A stretch of DNA of 20,047 nt, from contig JAVBKB010000090.1 in NCBI GenBank assembly GCA_031554275.1, positions 1-20,047 of the forward strand, read 5' to 3'. This document shows positions 13,792-20,047 of the stretch, piece by piece. Positions within the stretch are counted from its first letter, which is position 1, and each line of letters begins with the position of its first letter. Under the pieces are notes generated by a model, which searched no databases, was not told where the DNA came from, and was given only the letters and a program-made list of their open reading frames with translations. Made by a program: the position numbers and the translations under genes. This stretch comes from JAVBKB01 sp031554275 (GTDB lineage: Bacteria > Bacillota > Bacilli > JARBTR01).

Positions 13792-15300
13792 ATGAGCATT
13801 AAAGCTGAAGAAATCAGCGCATTGATAAAGAAACAAATTGAAAATTATCACTCTGAAATACAACAAAGTGAGGTCGGTACTGTTATCCAAGTTGGTGATG
13901 GTATCGCTCGTGTTCATGGGTTGGATAACGTCATGTCAGGTGAACTCGTTGAGTTTTCAAACGGAGTTATGGGCATGGCACAAAACTTAGAAGAAAATAA
14001 TGTAGGTATTATCATTCTAGGACCATTCCAAAACATTCGAGAGGGAGACGAAGTTCGTCGTACTGATCGGATCATGGAGGTTCCAGTTGGTGATGCTCTA
14101 ATCGGTCGTGTTGTCAATTCACTTGGTCAACCAATCGATGGCTTAGGTCCAATCAAAACAACTGAATCGCGTGCAATTGAAAAAAATGCACATGGTGTTA
14201 TGGAACGTAAATCAGTACATGAACCATTACAAACAGGATGGAAAGCAATTGACGCACTAGTTCCAATTGGTCGTGGTCAACGTGAATTAATCATTGGAGA
14301 TCGTCAAACTGGCAAAACAGCAGTTGCGATCGATACAATCTTGAATCAAGCTGACCAAAACATGATTTGTATCTATGTAGCAATCGGTCAAAAAGAGTCA
14401 ACAGTGCGTTCAGCAGTAGAAACCTTACGGGAGCATGGCGCACTTGAGTACACGATTGTCGTGTCTGCATCTGCGTCACAGCCGGCGCCAATGCTTTACA
14501 TTGCGCCATACACTGGTGTAACAATGGGTGAATACTTCATGCTTCAAGGAAAGCATGTATTGATCGTGTATGATGATTTATCAAAGCAAGCTGCTTCATA
14601 TCGCGAATTATCACTATTATTGAAACGTCCTCCAGGTCGTGAGGCTTATCCAGGGGATGTATTCTATCTACACTCAAGACTATTAGAGCGTGCTGCTAAA
14701 TTGTCTGACGCACTTGGTGCTGGCTCAATTACGGCATTGCCTTTTGTTGAAACACAAGCTGGAGACATCTCTGCCTATATTCCAACGAATGTAATCTCGA
14801 TTACAGATGGACAGATTTTCCTTCAATCGGATCTATTCTTCTCTGGAGTGCGCCCAGCTATTAACGCTGGTTTATCGGTGTCTCGTGTTGGTGGTTCTGC
14901 GCAAATCAAAGCAATGAAAAAGGTTGCTGGAACATTGCGTCTGGACCTAGCGTCTTTCCGAGAACTCGAAGCTTTTTCTCAATTTGGGTCAGATCTTGAT
15001 AAATCAACACAAGCGAAACTTGCTCGTGGCGCCAGAACTGTTGAAGTTTTGAAGCAAGACTTGCATAAACCTTTGAAAGTTGAAAAGCAAGTACTTATTC
15101 TTTATGCATTAACTCGTGGTTTGTTAGATGATATTCCACTTACTGATATTAGACGATTTGAAGCAGAATTGTTCAATTGGTTTGATTCAAATGGAGCAGC
15201 ATTGCTTTCACATATCCGTGAAACAAAAGACCTTCCAGATGAAAAAGAACTTAGTGATGCAATCAATCGCTTTAAGAAAGTGTTTATTGTATCTGAATAA
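13792..15300 (+). CDS. atpA: ATP synthase F1 subunit alpha
   Basis: Non-catalytic nucleotide-binding subunit of the F1 hexamer. I choose ATG 13792 (MSIKAEEISALIKKQIENYH), 9 bases after AGAGGTG, giving 502 residues as in Bacillus. The frame extends to a GTG at 13780, but that GTG is part of the binding site itself. Walker A is GDRQTGKT at residues 169-176. The arginine finger region is in the intact block SGVRPAINAGLSVSRVGGSA, and VVYDDLSKQAASYRELSLLL is present. Confidence 0.98.
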   Translation: MSIKAEEISALIKKQIENYHSEIQQSEVGTVIQVGDGIARVHGLDNVMSGELVEFSNGVMGMAQNLEENNVGIIILGPFQNIREGDEVRRTDRIMEVPVGDALIGRVVNSLGQPIDGLGPIKTTESRAIEKNAHGVMERKSVHEPLQTGWKAIDALVPIGRGQRELIIGDRQTGKTAVAIDTILNQADQNMICIYVAIGQKESTVRSAVETLREHGALEYTIVVSASASQPAPMLYIAPYTGVTMGEYFMLQGKHVLIVYDDLSKQAASYRELSLLLKRPPGREAYPGDVFYLHSRLLERAAKLSDALGAGSITALPFVETQAGDISAYIPTNVISITDGQIFLQSDLFFSGVRPAINAGLSVSRVGGSAQIKAMKKVAGTLRLDLASFRELEAFSQFGSDLDKSTQAKLARGARTVEVLKQDLHKPLKVEKQVLILYALTRGLLDDIPLTDIRRFEAELFNWFDSNGAALLSHIRETKDLPDEKELSDAINRFKKVFIVSE

Positions 15301-15372
15301 TTTTGAAATTGAGCATAAATGGCTTCATCACAGATGAAGTACCTTGGCATTAGAGGAAGGTGAAGAATACAA

Positions 15373-16233
15373 ATGGCCAATTTACGTGATATTAAAGCGC
15401 GTATTGTTTCAACAAAGAAAACAAGCCAAATTACGAAAGCCATGGAAATGGTTTCCGCCTCCAAACTAAATCGTGCCGAATCAAATGCTAGAGCATTTGT
15501 ACCATACATGGAGAAAATCCAAGAGGTAGTAGCCAGTATTGCTTCAGGTTCAAGTGTTGAGAGTTCTAATCCAATGCTTGTTTCAAGACCTGTCAAAAAG
15601 ACTTGCTACCTCGTTATTACTGCAAGTCGTGGTTTAGCAGGTGCGTATAATAGTAGTATCTTACGTGCTGCACACCAAGCTATAAAGCAGAGACATCAAT
15701 CAAAAGAAGAGTATTGCATTGTTGCAATTGGTCGTATGGGAAGAGATTTCTTCAGAAATCGCGGAGTGGAAATCACTTTGGAAATTCTCACATTACCAGA
15801 CCAACCCGCTTTTCAAGATGTAAGTGCTGTGGCAAAACAGGTAGTTGGATTATTTACTGATGGTACAGTTGATGAAATCTATATGTACTATAATCACTAT
15901 GTCAGCAAAATCTCGCAAGCTGTTACTGAAAAGAGATTGCTACCACTCGGAGAAGTAGAGGGCGCAGGCTCTCGCCTAGATTACGAATTTGAACCTGATG
16001 CTGAAGCAGTTCTTGATGTGTTGCTTCCCCAATATGCAGAGAGTTTAATCTTTGGAGCAATCTTAGATGGAAAAGCAAGTGAACATGCTGCTCGGATGAC
16101 CGCAATGAAGAGTGCAACAGATAATGCAAACGAATTAATTGCAGGACTGTCGCTTACCTATAACCGTGCTCGTCAGGCGGCAATTACCCAGGAAATAACG
16201 GAAATTGTTGGCGGCGCAGCGGCATTGGAATAG
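15373..16233 (+). CDS. atpG: ATP synthase F1 subunit gamma
   Basis: Central rotor shaft of the F1 motor, 286 residues, the family length. AGGAAGGTG precedes ATG 15373. The N-terminal helix reads MANLRDIKARIVSTKKTSQI and TKAMEMVSASKL. The C-terminal helix holds the conserved KSATDNANELIAGLSLTYNR and ARQAAITQEITEIVGGA signature. A 7-bp hairpin (CTTCATC 15323-15329 with GATGAAG 15333-15339) sits in the short gap after atpA. Confidence 0.97.
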   Translation: MANLRDIKARIVSTKKTSQITKAMEMVSASKLNRAESNARAFVPYMEKIQEVVASIASGSSVESSNPMLVSRPVKKTCYLVITASRGLAGAYNSSILRAAHQAIKQRHQSKEEYCIVAIGRMGRDFFRNRGVEITLEILTLPDQPAFQDVSAVAKQVVGLFTDGTVDEIYMYYNHYVSKISQAVTEKRLLPLGEVEGAGSRLDYEFEPDAEAVLDVLLPQYAESLIFGAILDGKASEHAARMTAMKSATDNANELIAGLSLTYNRARQAAITQEITEIVGGAAALE

Positions 16234-16334
16234 TGCATAAATGTTTGATTTAAGGCATAAAAAAAGATAATTTACTGAAAGTGCGTTTTAAATATAAAGT
16301 AGTTGCTTTTAGTATTTGAATAGGAGGAAAAGGA

Positions 16335-17738
16335 ATGAGTAAGGGTCGCGTTACGCAGGTAATGGGTCCAGTCGTCGACGTGCGTTTCGAAGCTGGAAAC
16401 TTGCCAGAGATTAATAACGCTTTAAAAGTGACTAAACCAGATGGCACTGTCCTAACGCTTGAAGTAGCACTGCACTTAGGTGATGACTCTGTCCGTACAG
16501 TTGCAATGTCATCAACTGACGGTCTAGTTCGTAATACAGAAGTGACTGATACAGGAGCAGCGATAATGGTGCCTGTAGGTGATGCAACACTTGGTCGTGT
16601 ATTTAATCTGTTAGGAGAGAATATTGACCTAGATGAAAAGATTGCTGACGATGTAACAAGATATCCAATTCACCGTCAAGCACCAACTTTTGAACAGCTT
16701 TCTACAAAAGTAGAAATCCTTGAGACAGGTATTAAAGTAGTTGACCTACTTGCACCTTATATCAAGGGAGGAAAGATCGGTCTTTTCGGTGGCGCAGGTG
16801 TTGGTAAAACAGTCTTAATTCAAGAATTGATTAATAATATCGCTCAAGAGCATGGTGGGATTTCCGTTTTCGCAGGCGTTGGTGAACGTACGCGTGAAGG
16901 AAATGACTTATATCATGAAATGAGTGAATCAGGCGTTATTAAGAAAACGGCAATGGTATTTGGTCAAATGAACGAGCCACCTGGTGCACGTATGCGTGTA
17001 GCATTAACAGGCTTGACAATGGCAGAATATTTCCGTGATGAGCAAAATCAAGATGTGTTATTCTTCATTGATAATATCTTCCGTTTCACACAAGCGGGTT
17101 CTGAAGTGTCTGCCCTACTAGGGCGTATGCCTTCAGCTGTTGGTTACCAACCAACGCTTGCAACGGAGATGGGTCAATTGCAGGAGCGTATCACATCTAC
17201 AAACTCTGGGTCAGTTACATCGATCCAAGCAATCTATGTACCAGCGGATGACTACACTGATCCAGCCCCAGCTACAGCATTTACGCATCTAGATGCAACA
17301 ACGAACTTGGAGCGTAAATTGACAGAGATGGGTATCTACCCTGCTGTGGATCCGCTAGCTTCTACATCAAGAGCGCTTGCACCTGAAATTGTGGGTGAAG
17401 AGCATTACGAGGTTGCTCGTAAAGTACAATCAACGTTACAGCGTTACAAAGAATTACAAGATATTATCGCAATCCTTGGTATGGATGAGCTTTCAGAAGA
17501 TGATAAATTGATTGTTGGACGCGCAAGACGTATTCAATTCTTCTTATCGCAAAACTTCCACGTTGCAGAGCAATTTACAGGTCAACCTGGTTCTTATGTA
17601 CCGGTTAAAGAGACTGTTAAGGGCTTTAAGGAAATCCTTGAGGGTAAATATGATCACTTACCTGAGGATGCGTTCCGACTTGTAGGAAGAATCGAAGATG
17701 TAATTGAAAAAGCAAAATCAATGGGTGCGGAAGTTTAA
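16335..17738 (+). CDS. atpD: ATP synthase F1 subunit beta
   Basis: Catalytic subunit of the F1 hexamer. 467 residues, slightly shorter than the 473 of B. subtilis. AGGAGG precedes ATG 16335. Walker A is GGAGVGKT at residues 152-159, the catalytic Glu184 is in GVGERTREGND, and the contact loop reads DELSEDD where many species have DELSDED. The Walker B region (VLFFIDNIFRFTQAG) and ALLGRMPSAVGYQPTLATEM are intact. Confidence 0.98.
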   Translation: MSKGRVTQVMGPVVDVRFEAGNLPEINNALKVTKPDGTVLTLEVALHLGDDSVRTVAMSSTDGLVRNTEVTDTGAAIMVPVGDATLGRVFNLLGENIDLDEKIADDVTRYPIHRQAPTFEQLSTKVEILETGIKVVDLLAPYIKGGKIGLFGGAGVGKTVLIQELINNIAQEHGGISVFAGVGERTREGNDLYHEMSESGVIKKTAMVFGQMNEPPGARMRVALTGLTMAEYFRDEQNQDVLFFIDNIFRFTQAGSEVSALLGRMPSAVGYQPTLATEMGQLQERITSTNSGSVTSIQAIYVPADDYTDPAPATAFTHLDATTNLERKLTEMGIYPAVDPLASTSRALAPEIVGEEHYEVARKVQSTLQRYKELQDIIAILGMDELSEDDKLIVGRARRIQFFLSQNFHVAEQFTGQPGSYVPVKETVKGFKEILEGKYDHLPEDAFRLVGRIEDVIEKAKSMGAEV

Positions 17739-17830
17739 TTTAAAAATCGTTTTCAAGAAATAGATGCGTATCAATTATACAAAGAAAATGGTCTAAATTA
17801 ATGCCAGACCCGAGCCTAGGAGCTATCAAT

Positions 17831-18232
17831 ATGAATGAATTTGATGTATCAATAGTGACACCAGATGGCTCAGTAGTTACTGAGAAGTTTGAAATGGTCA
17901 GTGCAAGAACTGCTGCCGGAGATATCGGTGTTATGGCAGGTCATATTCCATTAGTAGCACCACTTACCATTGGCGCAGTCCGTCTGAAGAAAGCAAACAA
18001 GACGGAATGGCTTGCTGTTTCTGGTGGATTTTTAGAAGTTCGCCATGACCAAGTAACAATTCTAGCACAATCTGCAGAGAGAGCAGAGACAATTGATCTT
18101 GCTCGTGCACAAGAAGCAAAAAAACGTGCGGAGCATCGATTGTCAACTAAGGTTGAGAGTATGGACGATGCTCGAGCAGATCTAGCGCTACAACGTGCGA
18201 TTAATCGGATGAATGTCGCTTCTCACAGATAA
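17831..18232 (+). CDS. atpC: ATP synthase F1 subunit epsilon
   Basis: Rotor subunit that binds gamma and the c ring and can inhibit ATP hydrolysis by extending its C-terminal helices. The start ATG 17831 follows AGGAG at 17818-17822 and gives 133 residues, as in Bacillus. An upstream ATG at 17801 would add an unconserved MPDPSLGAIN and lacks a binding site. The beta-sandwich domain (about residues 1-85) includes VSARTAAGDIGVMAGHIPL and the helical hairpin occupies the rest. It is the last gene of the operon. Confidence 0.96.
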   Translation: MNEFDVSIVTPDGSVVTEKFEMVSARTAAGDIGVMAGHIPLVAPLTIGAVRLKKANKTEWLAVSGGFLEVRHDQVTILAQSAERAETIDLARAQEAKKRAEHRLSTKVESMDDARADLALQRAINRMNVASHR

Positions 18233-18267
18233 TGCTAAGGTTGGGGAAACGGTCTCTGAAATCACCA

Positions 18268-18319
18268 AAAAACAACGCTATACAACCACCAAAATCTTGG
18301 AGGTTGTATAGCGTTTTTT
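18268..18319 (+). terminator. Terminator of the atp operon
   Basis: A perfect 14-bp stem (18274-18287 with 18302-18315) is extended inward by CCA/TGG after one mismatch, and followed by T residues to 18319. An A-rich run precedes it, so it could also act on the opposite strand. Confidence 0.93.
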
Positions 18320-18489
18320 GAATTACAATGGCAAATTTGGAATGCGGTTTTTAGCAAATATTGCAGAAAAAAGTGAAGCGAGATTAGTAGTAAAAGGGTG
18401 CAATTACCAGTATTCTACCGGGTATTGTCGAACCTTCAAAGAGTAATGGAATTGTAATGCTCTATTAATGAAATTTCAATAGTGATTAA

Positions 18490-18518
18490 TCGACACAAGT
18501 TCGTTACAATGATATAAT
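18490..18518 (+). promoter_or_regulatory. Sigma-A promoter of the nuo operon
   Basis: TCGACA (18490-18495) and a perfect TATAAT (18513-18518) are 17 bases apart, 56 bases before the nuoA start. The DNA between the atp terminator and this promoter (18320-18489) shows no gene or clear operator. Confidence 0.8.
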
Positions 18519-18574
18519 TATTCTGCTTTTATACAGATAAATCATAGAAATACCTGTTTGATCGGAGGTAAGTT

Positions 18575-18949
18575 ATGTCATCTTTAAACTGGTATCAGAA
18601 CAGCTATATGATCGTTCTGATATTTTTAATACTCGGTATTCTTCTCCCAATTGTTGCGCTTTTTATCGGCAAATTGCTGAGACCGCAGAAGAAAATTGAG
18701 GAAAAGTACACTACTTATGAAAGCGGGATCGAACCTATAAATGATGCCCGTATTCAATTTAATGTGCAATACTATATTTTTGCATTAATGTTCGTTGTTT
18801 TTGATGTGGAAACTATTTTTCTATATCCCTGGGCAGTAGCTTACGGAAAACTCGGGATATTTGCATTGGTTGAGATGATGATTTTTGTTTTACTATTGGT
18901 TGTTGGATTGGTATACGCCTGGAAGAAGAAGGTGCTTAAATGGAACTAG
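18575..18949 (+). CDS. nuoA: NADH-quinone oxidoreductase subunit A
   Basis: Small membrane subunit of respiratory complex I at the junction of the membrane and peripheral arms. 124 residues with GGAGG before ATG 18575. Three membrane helices (about residues 13-33, 65-85 and 95-117) and the conserved loop KYTTYESGIEPINDARIQFN, followed by YYIFALMFVVFDVETIFLYPW, are typical. The stop overlaps the nuoB start by 10 bases, indicating coupling. Confidence 0.97.
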   Translation: MSSLNWYQNSYMIVLIFLILGILLPIVALFIGKLLRPQKKIEEKYTTYESGIEPINDARIQFNVQYYIFALMFVVFDVETIFLYPWAVAYGKLGIFALVEMMIFVLLLVVGLVYAWKKKVLKWN

Positions 18950-19446
18950 AGGGTATTACAGAATTCGAACTGAAAGAGTTAGAAAGAAATGTTTTTTTCA
19001 CAACGCTTGAACAAGTGAAAGGTTGGGCGAGAAGTAACTCGATTTTCCCATTAACATTCGGGCTGGCTTGTTGCGCTATCGAAATGATGGCGGTAGGCTC
19101 GTCGCATTACGATTTAGACCGATTTGGGTCTTTCTTTAGAACGTCACCGCGGCAGTCTGATTGCATGATCGTTTCAGGGACTGTTACGAAAAAAATGGCA
19201 CCAGTTTTACGTAGATTATATGACCAAATGCCTGAACCAAAATGGGTGGTAGCAATGGGGTCATGCGCAACGGCGGGTGGGCCATACATTAAATCATACA
19301 GTGTCGTTAATGGAGTTGACAAGATTGTACCAGTAGATGTCTATATCCCTGGTTGTCCACCTCATCCAGCAGCACTAATTTATGGACTAAATAAATTAAA
19401 AGAGAAAATCCGTTATGAGGCGAAAACTGGGAAGAAGGTGAACTAA
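18940..19446 (+). CDS. nuoB: NADH-quinone oxidoreductase subunit B
   Basis: Peripheral-arm subunit holding iron-sulfur cluster N2, the last electron carrier before quinone. 168 residues. The cluster ligands are visible: the tandem Cys44-Cys45 in FGLACCAIEMM, Cys109 in MGSCATAGGPY and Cys139 in PGCPPHP. A GAAGAAGGTG binding site lies inside the 3' end of nuoA. The stop is directly followed by the TTG start of nuoC. Confidence 0.98.
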   Translation: MELEGITEFELKELERNVFFTTLEQVKGWARSNSIFPLTFGLACCAIEMMAVGSSHYDLDRFGSFFRTSPRQSDCMIVSGTVTKKMAPVLRRLYDQMPEPKWVVAMGSCATAGGPYIKSYSVVNGVDKIVPVDVYIPGCPPHPAALIYGLNKLKEKIRYEAKTGKKVN

Positions 19447-20047
19447 TTGACGGACAAGAAAGAGCAACAAAATGAAGATGTGACACCAAAAAATAACCCA
19501 GAAGAAAACCAATCTGGACCAAAAATAACGATCTCCAGCAGGGGCCCTGAAAGCAACATAAGTGAATCGGATCTGGAGATTGCGAAAGCGGCTGCAAAGG
19601 CGAAAGCAGCTGCAGCGGCTCTTTTGGAAGAGGTTCAATTACATAAAGTATCGGAAGCAGAGGCAAAAGTAGCCAAGGCAAACGCAAAAGCAAACAATGA
19701 GGCGAGGAAGGCAGAAGCGCTACAAAAAGAAGCAGAAGCGAAAGAACTGGCAGCGATTGAAGCAGTAGCAAGGGCGGAAGCAGAAGCGGAAGCAAAGGCG
19801 AAAGCAGAAGTGGAAGCAAAGGCGAAAGCAGAAGTGGAAGCAAAGGCGAAAGCAGAAGCGGAAGCAAAGGCGAAAGCAGAAGCGGAAACAAAGGCGAAAG
19901 CAGAAGCGGAAGCAAAGGCGAAAGCAGAAGCGGAAGCAAAGGCGAAGGCAGAAGCGGAAGCAAAGGCGAAAGCAGAAGCGGACTCAAAGCGGAAGGCAGA
20001 TGCCAGTGCAGAGGAAGAGGCGGAAGGCAGGACGAAGGCTGAGGGGG
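19447..20047 (+). CDS. nuoC: NADH-quinone oxidoreductase subunit C with a long repetitive N-terminus, cut by the window edge
   Basis: The frame starts at TTG 19447, directly after the nuoB stop and 7 bases after GAAGGTG (19433-19439), and stays open to the window end (200 codons). It begins MTDKKEQQNEDVTPKNNPEE, followed by a long Ala/Glu/Lys-rich region predicted to be helical or coiled coil. No part of the conserved NuoC 30-kDa domain has been reached by base 20047. The assignment therefore rests on position after nuoAB and on knowledge that complex I operons of several Bacilli encode NuoC with a long charged N-terminal extension. The alternative is an inserted repeat protein upstream of a separate nuoC. 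Confidence 0.75.
   Translation, partial: MTDKKEQQNEDVTPKNNPEENQSGPKITISSRGPESNISESDLEIAKAAAKAKAAAAALLEEVQLHKVSEAEAKVAKANAKANNEARKAEALQKEAEAKELAAIEAVARAEAEAEAKAKAEVEAKAKAEVEAKAKAEAEAKAKAEAETKAKAEAEAKAKAEAEAKAKAEAEAKAKAEADSKRKADASAEEEAEGRTKAEG
19789..19980 (+). repeat. Eight tandem 24-base repeats inside nuoC
   Basis: The unit GAAGCAAAGGCGAAAGCAGA plus AGCG encodes Glu-Ala-Lys-Ala-Lys-Ala-Glu-Ala. Eight units run without a gap from 19789 to 19980 in the nuoC frame (residues 115-178). Variants are Val at the last position of units 1 and 2, Thr at the second position of unit 5 and a silent change in unit 7. Degenerate A/E/K-rich sequence flanks it on both sides. Confidence 0.97.

Noticed and set aside
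17801..17830. Upstream ATG for atpC
   Set aside because: It would add ten unconserved residues and has no binding site, whereas AGGAG precedes ATG 17831.
19789..19980. Regular 24-base repeats that could look like a CRISPR array
   Set aside because: There are no spacers between units, and the repeats keep the nuoC reading frame.
19307..19987. Long minus-strand frame rich in Leu-Leu-Pro-Ser repeats
   Set aside because: It is the complement of the nuoC Glu/Ala/Lys repeat and of the nuoB end; no ribosome binding site, low-complexity product, opposite to an obvious operon.

Overview
The window is a low-GC chromosomal segment from a member of the class Bacilli (Bacillota). This rests on the Bacillus-type RpoC, S12, S7, EF-G, EF-Tu and F1Fo ATP synthase sequences, the atpIBEFHAGDC gene order, strong AGGAGG-type ribosome binding sites and sigma-A-like promoters. 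A nuoABC start immediately after atp points to the Bacilli that carry a 14-subunit-type complex I, as the Bacillus cereus group does. The genus cannot be fixed from this sequence alone. All confident genes are on the + strand.

Layout. (1) 2-2701: the 3' three quarters of rpoC, closed by a terminator. (2) 2759-5939: an accessory interval that replaces the usual short rpoC-rpsL junction. It holds a possible HTH regulator remnant, a small membrane-anchored protein, a degenerate GIY-YIG-like protein, a two-helix membrane protein with a TPR-like domain, and a tandem triplication of a tiny two-helix membrane ORF whose middle copy is frameshifted. A GC-rich segment with no coding sense follows. The L7Ae-family gene normally found between rpoC and rpsL in Bacilli is absent. 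(3) 5940-10825: the str operon rpsL-rpsG-fusA-tuf with its own promoter, a terminator-like hairpin in the rpsL leader, a probable separate tuf promoter and a very strong terminator after tuf. (4) 10909-18319: the complete nine-gene ATP synthase operon, preceded by a perfect palindrome and an extended -10 promoter and closed by a long stem terminator. (5) 18490-20047: the start of the complex I operon, nuoA, nuoB and a truncated nuoC whose N-terminus carries eight near-perfect copies of an 8-residue Glu/Ala/Lys repeat.

The core genes cover transcription (RpoC), translation (S12, S7, EF-G, EF-Tu) and proton-coupled energy conservation (F1Fo ATP synthase plus NADH dehydrogenase I). The gene contents are ordinary. 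The arrangement is not: tuf is followed by atp rather than by the S10 ribosomal operon, and rpoC is separated from rpsL by about 3.5 kb. The most unusual parts are the accessory interval at 2759-5939, the candidate regulatory structures before rpsL and atpI, and the NuoC repeat tract.
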